From the NCBI RefSeq assembly GCF_003061515.1, contig NZ_CP028924.1:1612001-1676000 (forward strand): a stretch of 64,000 bases of DNA, given 5' to 3'. Every line of letters starts with the position of its first letter. The stretch's first letter is position 1. Positions 18,985-29,400 of this stretch are shown here, in pieces. This stretch comes from Colwellia sp. Arc7-D. GTDB taxonomy: Bacteria > Pseudomonadota > Gammaproteobacteria > Enterobacterales > Alteromonadaceae. The translations under genes and the position numbers were made by a program. A model generated the notes under the pieces. That model was not told the DNA's origin and did not search any database. It saw only the letters and a program-made list of their open reading frames with translations.

Positions 18985-21459
18985 ATGATTATTAAAAAAC
19001 TTGCCCTGGCGGTATTATTAGGTAGTTTGGGAGCAACAGCACATGCTGCTGATGACTTTCAAGTGGAAGATATTCAAGTTAAAGGTTTGCAGCGTGTAGC
19101 GCTGGGAGCAGCATTAACCCATATTCCATTCAATGTTGGCGATAACTTAAATGAGTTTCGCGTTTCACAATCAATTAAAGCACTTTATAAGTCAGGTCAC
19201 TTTAGTGACGTTGTCGTGTCAAGAGATGCCAACACCGTTATTTATCGTGTACGTGAACGAGCGACGATAAGTGCTATTACTTTTGATGGTAATAAAGACT
19301 TAAAAGAAGAGCAATTAACAGAAAGCCTTGATGGCAGTGATATCCGTGTTGGTGAAACACTTGATATGACCGTTATTTCGGGTATCGAAGTCGGTTTGGA
19401 AGATTTCTACCATAGCGTAGGTAAGTACAATGCCGACGTTAAAGCCAATGTGACTCATTTGCCGCGAAATCGTGTAAATATCGATTTTGTTTTCAAAGAA
19501 GGTGACGCTGCTGCGATAGAACAAATCAACATCGTAGGTAATGAAAAGTTTTCAGATGCTCAGCTATTAGAGCGCATAGAGTTAACATATGACTCGCCTT
19601 GGTGGGACTTTATGGCGCAAGATCGCTATCAAAAGCAAACCTTGCAAGGTGATATGGAAACCATACAAAGCTATTACCTTGACCGAGGTTACTTGCAATA
19701 TAAAGTTGACTCTACTCAAGTTTCAATGACACCGGATAAAGAAGCGGTATATATCACCCTCAATGTGACTGAAGGCGAAATTTATACGGTTAGTGAAGTT
19801 GACTTTATAGGTGATATGGCTGGCTTTGAGAAAACTATTCGTGCGATTACGCCGATTAAAACCGACACATTATACAATGGTGCGTTAGTTACTTACTCTG
19901 AAGAATTAGTCAGTAAATTTTTAGGAAGATATGGTTACGCTTACCCTAAAGTTGTCACAATTCCAGAAATAGACGAAGAAAATAAAACCGTAAAATTAGT
20001 TTTATCAGTAGATCCAGGTAAACGGGTTTATGTTAACCGCATTAATTTTAAAGGCAATCATGTTACTGCTGAGCATGTTTTGCGAAGAGAAATGCGTCAA
20101 ATGGAAGGTGCTTGGCTATCTAATAACTTAGTCGAAGGTTCAAAGGCTTGGTTACAGCGTTTACCTTACATGGAAACAGTTGAGTTTGAAACCAACCAAC
20201 TTCCTGGTGAAGACGACCTTGTTGATATTGACTTTGAAGTTAAAGAGCAGCCTTCTGGCTCTTTTACCGCAGGTATTGGTTATGGTTCACAAACCCAGTT
20301 AAGTTTAAATGCAGGTGTACAGCAAAACAACTTTTTAGGTACAGGTAACCGCTTAGGTTTTAGCATAAACACTTCAAGCTACTCAAAAAGTGCTAATGTT
20401 TCATATACTGATCCCTACTTTACCGTTGACGGTGTGTCACTCGGCGGCAATATATTCTATCAAGAGTTTGATGCAGGTAACGCAAACCTTGTTGAATACA
20501 ATAACAAAACTTATGGTGTAGGCCTTACATTAGGCTTCCCTATTAATGAATATGTTCGTTTAAGCTTTGGTTTAGGTTATAAAAGTAATGGTATTACGCG
20601 CTTAGAAACTTACGAACAAATTCAGAAGTTTTATGAATTATATTCAGATCCAAATGATCCAGATGGTGGCTTAAGCTTTGAAAGCTTTGATGTTAATGCG
20701 GCTATATCTCGTTCGACGTTGAACCGTGGTACTTTCCCTACGGACGGATCGCAGCAAAGTTTATCTTATAAGATGACTACGCCTAACTCGGATGTGAATT
20801 ACTTTAAAATTAATTTAGATACTAAATGGTATTTCCCGTTAACACGTGATCAACGTTGGACTGTTTTAGCTAAATTTCAATTAGGTTATGGTAACGGTTA
20901 CGGCTCTATTGATGGCAATGATCAAGTGCTTCCTTTCTGGGAAAACTTTAGAGCAGGTGGCTCAGGTACATTACGAGGTTTCGAATCTAATATTGTCGGA
21001 CCACGTGCTATCTATCGTAGATCAACCTCAATTCCTGGTACGCCAGATGCTGTTGGATCTGCTGGTGGTTGTTGTTTAGGTCCTGATCATGACTTTATTC
21101 AAACGTCTAGACGTTCTGTTGGTGGTAATGCCATTGCAATTGCAGGTTTAGAGCTTATCGTACCAACGCCATTTTTAGATGAAGGTTTCAGTAACAGTGT
21201 TCGTTCAAGTATATTTATTGATGCGGGTAATGTTTGGGACACAGAATTTAATTTAGATGATTATAAAGATTTAAATAGCGTTGAATTTGATAAAATTGCT
21301 GACTACTCTGATGTGGGTCGATATCGAGCATCTGCAGGTTTGTCTGTTCAATGGTTGTCTCCAATGGGGCCAATGATTTTTAGTTTTGCTAAAACGTTGA
21401 AAGAAGAAGAAGGTGATGACACCGAGTTCTTCAGTTTTAATATCGGACAAACTTTTTAG
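18985..21459 (+). CDS. bamA: outer membrane protein assembly factor BamA
   Basis: 824 residues (E. coli 810). The signal peptide is cleaved after about residue 21 (GATAHA). Five POTRA domains run to about residue 425, followed by a 16-stranded barrel ending in Phe (FNIGQTF). The loop-6 motif appears as LRGFESN, where E. coli has VRGF. Loop 6 carries two adjacent Cys (GGCC) where E. coli has two separated Cys that form a disulfide. BamA folds and inserts outer-membrane proteins. It is followed by skp and the lipid A genes. Confidence 0.98.
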   Translation: MIIKKLALAVLLGSLGATAHAADDFQVEDIQVKGLQRVALGAALTHIPFNVGDNLNEFRVSQSIKALYKSGHFSDVVVSRDANTVIYRVRERATISAITFDGNKDLKEEQLTESLDGSDIRVGETLDMTVISGIEVGLEDFYHSVGKYNADVKANVTHLPRNRVNIDFVFKEGDAAAIEQINIVGNEKFSDAQLLERIELTYDSPWWDFMAQDRYQKQTLQGDMETIQSYYLDRGYLQYKVDSTQVSMTPDKEAVYITLNVTEGEIYTVSEVDFIGDMAGFEKTIRAITPIKTDTLYNGALVTYSEELVSKFLGRYGYAYPKVVTIPEIDEENKTVKLVLSVDPGKRVYVNRINFKGNHVTAEHVLRREMRQMEGAWLSNNLVEGSKAWLQRLPYMETVEFETNQLPGEDDLVDIDFEVKEQPSGSFTAGIGYGSQTQLSLNAGVQQNNFLGTGNRLGFSINTSSYSKSANVSYTDPYFTVDGVSLGGNIFYQEFDAGNANLVEYNNKTYGVGLTLGFPINEYVRLSFGLGYKSNGITRLETYEQIQKFYELYSDPNDPDGGLSFESFDVNAAISRSTLNRGTFPTDGSQQSLSYKMTTPNSDVNYFKINLDTKWYFPLTRDQRWTVLAKFQLGYGNGYGSIDGNDQVLPFWENFRAGGSGTLRGFESNIVGPRAIYRRSTSIPGTPDAVGSAGGCCLGPDHDFIQTSRRSVGGNAIAIAGLELIVPTPFLDEGFSNSVRSSIFIDAGNVWDTEFNLDDYKDLNSVEFDKIADYSDVGRYRASAGLSVQWLSPMGPMIFSFAKTLKEEEGDDTEFFSFNIGQTF

Positions 21460-21472
21460 ATTTATTAAGATA

Positions 21473-21519
21473 AAGCCTATTTATTGCTCAAAATGAGCAA
21501 GCTTTAAATAAATAGGCTT
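21473..21519 (+). repeat. long stem-loop between bamA and skp
   Basis: AAGCCTATTTATT (21473-21485) and AATAAATAGGCTT (21507-21519) form a perfect 13-bp stem. Inside it GCTCA/TGAGC (21486-21490 / 21494-21498) makes a second 5-bp stem. No U-tract follows. It begins 14 bases after the bamA stop. Confidence 0.7.
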
Positions 21520-21536
21520 GAACCAAGTTAACTGAG

Positions 21537-21552
21537 GCGGTATAACTACCGC
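21537..21552 (+). other. small GC-rich hairpin in the skp leader
   Basis: GCGGTA (21537-21542), loop TAAC, TACCGC (21547-21552): a perfect 6-bp stem about 50 bases before the skp start. Confidence 0.45.
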
Positions 21553-21600
21553 ATAACAAAATTATATAAAAAATATTAGAAAATATTTTAGGAGTAAAAT

Positions 21601-22119
21601 TTGAAAAATTTGATTAAATCTATTGCAATCGCTACAGCAGCATCAGGATATATTTTAGCCAGTTCAGCAATGGCTGCAGACCAAAAAATTGGTGTAGTAA
21701 ACTTCCAAGAAGTTATGGGTAAAATTCCACAAACTGCAGCAGTAATGAAAAGCTTAGAAGAAGAGTTTAAAGATGAAAAAGCTGTACTTGCCCAACTTGA
21801 GCAAGACATCAAATATCTTCAAGAAAAGCGTAAGCGCGATGGCTCTTTAATGAGTGCTAAAGAAATTGAAGAGTTAGAAGGCAAAATTGGTGTACTTTTT
21901 CAAGATTACCAAACTAAAGGCAAAGCTTTTCAGCAGAGCACTGGTGCTAGAAAAAATGAAGAAACTAACAAAATCATCGCATTGGTTCGTCAAGCAATTG
22001 ATAACATTGCAGCCAAAGGCGATTATGATTTAGTACTTGAACAAAGTGCAGTTGTTTACTCTAAGCCAAAAACAGCGATCACAGAAGAAGTTGTTAAGCA
22101 AGTTAGCAAACTGAAATAA
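21601..22119 (+). CDS. skp: periplasmic chaperone Skp/OmpH
   Basis: 172 residues. TTG start with GGAG a few bases upstream. The signal peptide ends near SSAMAA (about residue 23). The mature chain is a long charged coiled coil (SLEEEFKDEKAVLAQLEQDI and onward), the tentacle architecture of Skp, which holds unfolded outer-membrane proteins for BamA. Flanked on both sides by strong stem-loops, which may give a separate mRNA. Confidence 0.95.
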   Translation: MKNLIKSIAIATAASGYILASSAMAADQKIGVVNFQEVMGKIPQTAAVMKSLEEEFKDEKAVLAQLEQDIKYLQEKRKRDGSLMSAKEIEELEGKIGVLFQDYQTKGKAFQQSTGARKNEETNKIIALVRQAIDNIAAKGDYDLVLEQSAVVYSKPKTAITEEVVKQVSKLK

Positions 22120-22137
22120 TCCTTTGTTTTCAGGTAA

Positions 22138-22170
22138 ATTGAATATAAATCACCATGATTTATATTCAAT
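22138..22170 (+). repeat. perfect inverted repeat 1 downstream of skp
   Basis: ATTGAATATAAATCA (22138-22152) and TGATTTATATTCAAT (22156-22170): a perfect 15-bp stem with loop CCA, 18 bases after the skp stop. No T-run follows directly. Confidence 0.75.
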
Positions 22171-22186
22171 GCCTTCTCGACCATTT

Positions 22187-22217
22187 AATATTCCGAATCA
22201 AGTTGATTCGGAATATT
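22187..22217 (+). repeat. perfect inverted repeat 2 between skp and lpxD
   Basis: AATATTCCGAATCA (22187-22200) and TGATTCGGAATATT (22204-22217): a perfect 14-bp stem with loop AGT, 16 bases after the first repeat. The two share only the inner ATCA/TGAT pairs, so they are not simple duplicates. Confidence 0.75.
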
Positions 22218-22306
22218 GCGTTTAGCCCTATGGTGGTTAGCGCTTGTCTTTAAACCTGTACTTTAAAATTTATACTTTAGAGCACATTTAAAAGAAGTTT
22301 ATTCTT

Positions 22307-23329
22307 ATGAGTTACGTTCTTGCCGATATTGCAGAAAAAATAGGGGCTGTTGTTCAGGGAGATGGACAATGTAAAATATTAAGTATAGCTACCTTAGCCT
22401 CAGCCAGTTCCGGGCAAATCGCCTTTTTAGCTAATAGTAAATATAGTGAACAATTAGCAACAACTAATGCCAGTGCGGTTATTGTTACCCCAGCAGAAGC
22501 AAAAAAGTGTCAATCTAATGCCTTAATAATGGATAACCCTTATATGGGCTATGCTTTAGTGGCACAGTTACTTGATACAACACCTAAACCGGCAAACTGT
22601 ATTCACCCTAGTGCTGTTATTGATGATAACGCTATTATCGGTGATAACGTGACGATCGGTGCTAATGCCGTTATTGAAGCCGGTGTTAGCCTTTGTGAAG
22701 GTGTTAGTATAGGTGCTGGTAGCTTTATCGGTATTGGTGCAACAATTGGTGCTAATTCTACTATTTGGTCTAACGTTAGTATTTATCATGGTGTGGTTAT
22801 TGGTAAACAATGCGCAGTGCATGCAAATACAGTGATTGGTTCAGACGGTTTTGGTTATGCAAATAATAAAGGTATTTGGGTTAAAATACCGCAATTAGGC
22901 ACAGTGGTCATTGGTGATAATGTAGAGATTGGTGCGAGTACCACAATAGATCGCGGCGCTTTAGGTAACACTATTATCAAAGATGGTGTTATTTTAGATA
23001 ATCAAATACAGATTGCTCATAATGTTGTGATCGGTGAGAATACCGCTATGGCGGCTTGTAGTGTTATAGCAGGCAGCACTGAAATAGGTAAAAATTGTGT
23101 TATTGCTGGCCTTGTCGGTATCAATGGTCATATTAACATTGCTGACGGTTGTGTATTTACTGGCATGACAATGGTCACAAAGTCATTAAATGCGCCAGGT
23201 GTTTATTCATCGGGTATGCCATGCCAGCCAAATAAAGAGTGGCATAAAAATAACGCTAGAATACGTAAGCTAGAGTCTTTAACTAAGCGGTTAAGTATTT
23301 TAGAAAAATCTAGCAAGTTGACGTCATAG
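22307..23329 (+). CDS. lpxD: UDP-3-O-(3-hydroxyacyl)glucosamine N-acyltransferase
   Basis: 340 residues. Third step of lipid A synthesis: adds the second 3-hydroxyacyl chain. An N-terminal uridine-binding domain (to about residue 100) is followed by a long hexapeptide-repeat beta-helix. The catalytic His lies in QIQIAHNVVIGENTAMAA. The C-terminal helix (LESLTKRLSILEKSSKL) fits the trimer end. Followed by fabZ after 22 bases. Confidence 0.97.
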   Translation: MSYVLADIAEKIGAVVQGDGQCKILSIATLASASSGQIAFLANSKYSEQLATTNASAVIVTPAEAKKCQSNALIMDNPYMGYALVAQLLDTTPKPANCIHPSAVIDDNAIIGDNVTIGANAVIEAGVSLCEGVSIGAGSFIGIGATIGANSTIWSNVSIYHGVVIGKQCAVHANTVIGSDGFGYANNKGIWVKIPQLGTVVIGDNVEIGASTTIDRGALGNTIIKDGVILDNQIQIAHNVVIGENTAMAACSVIAGSTEIGKNCVIAGLVGINGHINIADGCVFTGMTMVTKSLNAPGVYSSGMPCQPNKEWHKNNARIRKLESLTKRLSILEKSSKLTS

Positions 23330-23351
23330 TTAAGCAAAAGAGGAAGTCATT

Positions 23352-23804
23352 TTGGAATCGCAAAATAATATTATCGATGTTGAAGAGATAAAAACACTCA
23401 TTCCACACCGTTACCCGTTTTTATTAGTTGACCGTGTGCTTGACTACACCCCCGGTAAGTCAATTCATGCGATAAAAAACGTTACAGTTAATGAACCCGC
23501 ATTTATGGGACACTTTCCTAGTTATTCAATTTTCCCTGGTGTGTTGATCCTTGAAGCTTTAGCTCAAGCAAGTGGAATACTTGGCTTTAAATCTGTTAAA
23601 GATAAAAGTGAAGGTGAGTTATTTCTGTTTGCGTCAATTGATAAAGCAAAATTTAAAAAACCAGTTCACCCTGGTGACACCATGCATTTGCATCTAGAGT
23701 TTATAAAAGAGCGTCGTGGTATGTGGAAGTTTTATGCTGAAGCTAGAGTTGACGGCAAGGTAGTCTGTTCAGCAGACTTAATGTGCGCAAGAAGAGCATT
23801 GTAA
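23352..23804 (+). CDS. fabZ: 3-hydroxyacyl-[ACP] dehydratase FabZ
   Basis: 150 residues. TTG start behind AGAGGAAG (23339-23346). FabZ dehydrates 3-hydroxyacyl-ACP and competes with LpxA/LpxD for the same acyl pool. The hot-dog fold motifs [13 protein letters not shown] and [20 protein letters not shown] contain the catalytic His and Glu. It ends one base before the lpxA start, so translation is likely coupled. Confidence 0.97.
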   Translation: MESQNNIIDVEEIKTLIPHRYPFLLVDRVLDYTPGKSIHAIKNVTVNEPAFMGHFPSYSIFPGVLILEALAQASGILGFKSVKDKSEGELFLFASIDKAKFKKPVHPGDTMHLHLEFIKERRGMWKFYAEARVDGKVVCSADLMCARRAL

Positions 23805-23805
23805 T

Positions 23806-24594
23806 ATGGTGAATTCAACGTCATTGATCCATCCACAAGCCATTATTGAAGATGGCGCGATTATCGGTAAAAATGTAAAGATTGGCCCATGGACGCATAT
23901 AGCTGGGAATGTGGTCATTGGAGACGATTGTCATATAAGCTCACATGTTGTAATTAACGGTCCAACAACTATCGGTAAAGGCAATCGCATATTTCAGTTC
24001 GCTTCAATAGGCGAAGACTGTCAAGATTTAAAATATGCGGGTGAATTAACCGAACTAGTGATCGGCGATAACAATACTTTTCGTGAAAACTGCACCGTGC
24101 ACCGTGGTACGGTTCAAGATAAAAGTTTAACTAAAATTGGTAGCAATAATTTATTTATGGCTTATACCCATATTGCTCATGATTGCATGGTGGGGAGTAA
24201 CTGTATTTTAGCTAATGGTGCCTCACTAGCCGGTCATGTTCATGTTGGCGATCATGCCATTATTGGCGGTATGGCTGGCGTACATCAATTTTGTCATATT
24301 GGTCCACATTGTTTTGTTGCAGCCAATTCACTTATTCTTAAAGATGTACCTCCTTACATTATGGCATCTGGCCAACCTGCAAAACCTTTTGGTTTAAATA
24401 GCGAAGGCTTAAAACGTCGAGGTTTTGATGCCGATGTTATATTGCAAATTAAACGTGCCTATAAAGCGATTTACCGTCAAGGTTTAACTGTTGATGAAGC
24501 GATAGCGAAAATTAACGATACTGCACATGGCTTGATTGAATTAGATGTATTCACTGATTTTATTAAAAACTCTAGTCGCGGCATTGTCCGATAG
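23806..24594 (+). CDS. lpxA: UDP-N-acetylglucosamine acyltransferase
   Basis: 262 residues. First step of lipid A synthesis. Left-handed beta-helix of hexapeptide repeats, with catalytic His in AYTHIAHDCMVG and the downstream GGMAGVHQFCHIG motif. The C-terminal helical domain starts around residue 190 (SEGLKRRGFDADVILQIKRA). Starts right after fabZ and is followed by lpxB three bases after its stop. Confidence 0.98.
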   Translation: MVNSTSLIHPQAIIEDGAIIGKNVKIGPWTHIAGNVVIGDDCHISSHVVINGPTTIGKGNRIFQFASIGEDCQDLKYAGELTELVIGDNNTFRENCTVHRGTVQDKSLTKIGSNNLFMAYTHIAHDCMVGSNCILANGASLAGHVHVGDHAIIGGMAGVHQFCHIGPHCFVAANSLILKDVPPYIMASGQPAKPFGLNSEGLKRRGFDADVILQIKRAYKAIYRQGLTVDEAIAKINDTAHGLIELDVFTDFIKNSSRGIVR

Positions 24595-24597
24595 TTT

Positions 24598-25791
24598 ATG
24601 GTGATGTCAGTAAACTCAGAAGATACTTTGCCCGTGAATAAATCACTAGAGCCCGTGTTAACATTTGCTATAGTTGTTGGAGAGCATTCTGGTGACACCT
24701 TAGGTGCAGGATTAATGCAACAACTGCAGCTAAGCTACCCTAACGCCAAGTTTATCGGCATTGGTGGCCCTAAAATGTTAGCGCTAGGCTTTGAAAGCCT
24801 GTTTGATATGGAAGAGCTATCAGTCATGGGTGTGTTTGAAGTGCTTGGTAGATTGCGCCGATTACTCCATATTCGAAAATCATTGTATGAATATTTTGTA
24901 GCGAACAAACCCAATGTTTTTATTGGTATAGATGCTCCTGACTTTAATATTGCCCTTGAAGCAAAGCTTAAAGTACAGGCGATTAAGACAGTTCATTATG
25001 TTAGCCCTTCAGTTTGGGCTTGGCGAGAAAAGCGCGTATTCAAAATTGCTAAAGCGACTAACATGGTTTTGTCGTTATTGCCTTTTGAAAAAGCGTTTTA
25101 TGATAAACACCAAATACCTTGCACCTTTGTAGGTCACTCACTTGCTGACGACATTCCTTTAGTTTCTGATAAACATAGTGCCAGAGAAGCTTTGGGCATA
25201 GAAGATAATGCCAAAGTTCTAGCGCTAATGCCGGGAAGCCGAGGTGGCGAACTGTCACGACTAGTTGAGCCATTTTTACATACTGCACAAAAGCTACTCA
25301 GCAATAATCCTGAAAAAGCCGCGGAGTTGATATTCGTGGTACCCATGGTAAGTGAAAAAAGAGCTCAGCAATTTCACCAATTACATCAACAAATAGCGCC
25401 AGAGCTTTCGGTACAAGTTATCGTCGGTAAAACTCAGCAAGTAATGGCTGCTAGCGATTGTTTATTAACTGCGTCGGGTACAGTAACCCTTGAAGCGGCC
25501 TTAATAAAACGTCCTATGGTGATTTGTTATAAGTTTAATCCGCTGACTTATTACATGTTCAAAGGCTTTGTAAAGTTGAAGTGGTTTTCATTACCGAATT
25601 TATTGGCTAATAAGGGCTTAGTGCCTGAACTTCTACAAACTAATGTTACGGTTGAAAATATATTACCATTAGTTGAAGAGCGACTGTTTGAAGATCAGTC
25701 AGCTTTGAATCAAGCTTTTACTGAAATTCATTTAGCACTTAAGCAAAATGCCAGTGAACAAGCTGCCAAAGCCGTAATCAACTTATTATAA
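24598..25791 (+). CDS. lpxB: lipid A disaccharide synthase
   Basis: 397 residues. Glycosyltransferase family 19. Joins UDP-diacylglucosamine and lipid X into the disaccharide. The N-terminal VVGEHSGDTLGAGLM motif, YVSPSVWAWREKR and ASGTVTLEAALIKRPMVICY are intact. About 20 extra N-terminal residues precede the conserved region. ATG 24604 is an alternative start, and neither has a clear ribosome-binding site because of the tight packing behind lpxA. Confidence 0.96.
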   Translation: MVMSVNSEDTLPVNKSLEPVLTFAIVVGEHSGDTLGAGLMQQLQLSYPNAKFIGIGGPKMLALGFESLFDMEELSVMGVFEVLGRLRRLLHIRKSLYEYFVANKPNVFIGIDAPDFNIALEAKLKVQAIKTVHYVSPSVWAWREKRVFKIAKATNMVLSLLPFEKAFYDKHQIPCTFVGHSLADDIPLVSDKHSAREALGIEDNAKVLALMPGSRGGELSRLVEPFLHTAQKLLSNNPEKAAELIFVVPMVSEKRAQQFHQLHQQIAPELSVQVIVGKTQQVMAASDCLLTASGTVTLEAALIKRPMVICYKFNPLTYYMFKGFVKLKWFSLPNLLANKGLVPELLQTNVTVENILPLVEERLFEDQSALNQAFTEIHLALKQNASEQAAKAVINLL

Positions 25792-25809
25792 TTGTTAAGC
25801 AGAATTTTT

Positions 25810-26460
25810 ATGCCTGTAGTTAAGAAAGTTTTTCCACCATTTGAATATCCCATTGCTTATTGTATTGCCGGTGTTGATGAAGTTGGGCGAGGGCCTTTAG
25901 TCGGTGATGTAGTGACAGCCGCGGTTATATTAGATCCGGATAATCCTATTGAAGGATTAATGGATTCAAAAAAACTGTCTGAAAAGAAAAGACAGCAACT
26001 GTCTTTAGAAATTAAACAACGCGCTATTGCTTGGTCAATAGGGCGAGCTTCTCCAGAAGAAATAGATACGCTTAATATTCTTCATGCCACTATGTTGGCA
26101 ATGCAACGCGCTATTCAAGGTTTAAATGTTACGCCTGATTTCGTGCTAGTTGATGGTAATCGTTGCCCCACTTTTGCTCATCAAAATGGTCATATTGCCA
26201 GCCAAAGTGTTGTTAAAGGTGATGCACGCGTATCTGAAATAAGTGCTGCGTCGATTATAGCTAAAGTGGCAAGAGATGATGAGATGGTGGCCCTAGATAA
26301 GCTTTATCCTTATTATGGCTTCGCACAGCACAAAGGGTACCCAACAAAAGTTCATTTAGAGAAGATAATTGAGCATGGTGTGCTTGATTGCTACCGAAAA
26401 AGTTTTAAACCTGTCGCCAATGTACTCGCTAATGCAGCAACGCATAATAAAAATAATTAG
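25810..26460 (+). CDS. rnhB: ribonuclease HII
   Basis: 216 residues from ATG 25810. A TTG at 25792, directly after the lpxB stop, would add six residues, and the choice is open. RNase HII cuts RNA in RNA/DNA hybrids and removes single ribonucleotides. The motifs [40 protein letters not shown] and [20 protein letters not shown] carry the acidic active-site residues. It lies between lpxB and dnaE, the conserved order. Confidence 0.96.
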   Translation: MPVVKKVFPPFEYPIAYCIAGVDEVGRGPLVGDVVTAAVILDPDNPIEGLMDSKKLSEKKRQQLSLEIKQRAIAWSIGRASPEEIDTLNILHATMLAMQRAIQGLNVTPDFVLVDGNRCPTFAHQNGHIASQSVVKGDARVSEISAASIIAKVARDDEMVALDKLYPYYGFAQHKGYPTKVHLEKIIEHGVLDCYRKSFKPVANVLANAATHNKNN

Positions 26461-26468
26461 AGCACTAG

Positions 26469-29400
26469 ATGTCTGAAACCGAGTTAACAACAATTACCAC
26501 AACTGATCCAGCGCCTAAAAACGGTAATAATCCAGCGTTTATTCACTTGCGAATACACAGTGATTATTCTATGTCAGATGGCTTGAAAAAAGTGAAGCCA
26601 ATCGTCGCCCGAGCTGCAGAGCTCAATATGCCTGCCATCGCACTCACCGATCAAACAAATTTATGTGGGCTGGTTAAGTATTATCACGCGGCACATGGTG
26701 CAGGTTTAAAGCCTATTATTGGTTGTGATTTTTGGGTTCAAAGTGAGGCTTTAGAAGGTGAATTGTCGCGTTTAGTCGTATTAACCACCAATAATATTGG
26801 TTATAAAAATTTAACTGAATTAATTTCTAAAGCTTATTTACGTGGACATGTTCAGGGTAAAGCTGTCATTGATAGAGACTGGCTCATTGACCATGCAGAA
26901 GGCTTAATTTTACTTTCTGGTGGCCGCGAAGGCGACGTGGGTAAAGCGTTGCTTAAAGGTAACCAAGAGTTTGTTGAAGATATGGTGGCATTTTATCAGC
27001 AATATTTTCCCAACTGCTTTTACCTTGAGTTAATTCGAACGGGTCGAAATGACGAAGAAAACTATATTCACCTTGCCGTAGCGCTTGCTGCGAGTCATGA
27101 CTTGCCTGTTGTTGCCACTAACGAAGTTATGTTCTTAAGTCCTGTAGACTTTGATGCGCACGAAATTCGTGTCGCCATTCATGATGGTTTTACTTTAGAT
27201 GATAAACGTCGCCCAAAAAAATATTCTAAAGAGCAATACTTGCGAACCGAAGAGGAAATGGTCGCACTTTTTGCTGATATTCCTGAAGCACTTGCGAATT
27301 CGGTAGAAATCGCAAAACGTTGTAATGTTACTGTGCGTTTAGGCGAATATGTACTACCTGATTTTCCTACCGAAGGCTTATCGATAGAAGATTACTTAGT
27401 TAAAGTATCAGAAGAAGGTTTACAGGAAAGGTTAGAGTTTTTATTTGATAAAGACGCGCCTGACTTTGCTGAAAAACGTAAACCTTACGATGAACGTTTA
27501 GCGATTGAATTAAAAGTTGTTAATGGTATGGGCTTCCCCGGTTATTTCTTGATCGTGATGGAGTTTATTCAGTGGAGTAAAGACAATAATATTCCTGTTG
27601 GTCCTGGCCGTGGTTCAGGGGCAGGTTCATTGGTGGCTTACGCTCAAAAAATTACCGATCTCGACCCATTGGAATACGATCTACTTTTTGAACGATTCTT
27701 GAACCCTGAACGTGTCTCGATGCCCGATTTCGATATCGATTTTTGTATGGACAGGCGTGACGAAGTTATTGATCACGTTGCAGAGTTATACGGCCGAGAT
27801 GCTGTATCACAAATCATTACCTTCGGTACAATGGCAGCGAAAGCGGTTATTCGAGATGTAGGTCGCGTGCTTGGTCACCCGTACGGTTTTGTTGATCGCA
27901 TTTCTAAACTTATCCCGCCAACACCGGGTATGACCTTAGCTAAAGCATTTGAAGAAGAGCCAAAGCTGCCTGAAATTTACGCCCAAGACAGTGACGTAAA
28001 AGATTTGATTGATATGTGCCGTATTTTAGAAGGCACAACGCGAAATGCGGGTAAACATGCTGGTGGTGTTGTTATTTCTCCAACAACAATCACCGATTTT
28101 GCTCCGCTTTATTGTGATGAAGAAGGTAAAAATCCGGTAACGCAGTTTGATAAAAATGATGTAGAGGATGCCGGATTAGTAAAATTTGATTTTCTCGGTT
28201 TACGTACCTTAACCATTTTACAGTGGGCCATAGAAATGGCTGATGCAAAACTGCTAAAAGAGGGTAAAGAACCAATCGATTTACCTGCGATTGATTTGGA
28301 AGATAAAGCCAGTTTTAAAGTGCTATTAAAATCAGAAACAACTGCGGTTTTCCAGCTTGAATCTAGCGGCATGAAATCACTAATAGCAAAACTAAAACCC
28401 GATTGCTTTGAAGATATTATCGCTTTGGTAGCGCTATTCAGACCTGGCCCTTTACAGTCAGGCATGGTTGATAACTTTATCGAACGTAAACATGGTCGTG
28501 AGGCTATCAGTTACCCGGATGAAACATGGCAACATCTCGATTTAAAGCCAATTCTTGAACCTACTTACGGTATTATTCTTTATCAAGAGCAGGTAATGCA
28601 AATAGCGCAGGTGTTAGCCGGTTACTCGCTTGGTGGTGCCGATATGTTACGTCGTGCCATGGGTAAGAAAAAGCCTGAAGAAATGGCTAAGCAACGTGCA
28701 GGCTTTGAAGCAGGCGCTGTTGGTCGTGGTGTTGATGGCGAGCTAGCGATGAAAATTTTTGACTTGGTTGAAAAGTTCGCCGGTTATGGTTTTAACAAAT
28801 CGCATTCTGCCGCTTATGCTTTAGTGTCGTATCAAACTTTGTGGATGAAAACCCACTTTCCTGCGCCATTTATGGCGGCGGTTATGTCTGCTGATATGGA
28901 TAATACCGATAAAATTGTGACGTTAGTTGATGAGTGCAGCAACATGGGGCTTGATTTATTGCCGCCTGATGTTAACCGAGGGCAATATAAGTTCACTGTG
29001 AATGATGACGATCAAATTATTTATGGTATCGGCGCTGTAAAGGGCGTTGGTGAAGGTCCGATTGAAGCTATTATTGCCGCGCGTGAAAGCGATGGTGAGT
29101 TTATTGATTTGTTTGATTTTTGCGCTCGGGTTGATTTGAAAAAGATCAATAAGCGTGTGTTAGAGAAATTAATTAAATCTGGTGCAATGGATGCCCTTGG
29201 GCCCAATGCTAAAGACGGTCCTCATCGTGCGGCTCTATTTGTGTCATTACCTGAAGCATTAAAAGCAGCAGAGCAACATGCAAAAGCTCAAGCCATTGGG
29301 CAAAATGATTTATTTGGTTTAATAAATGAAGAACCAGAAGATAACAGACAAACATATAAAGAAGTGCCAAAGTGGCCTGAACAACAGTGGTTAGATGGCG

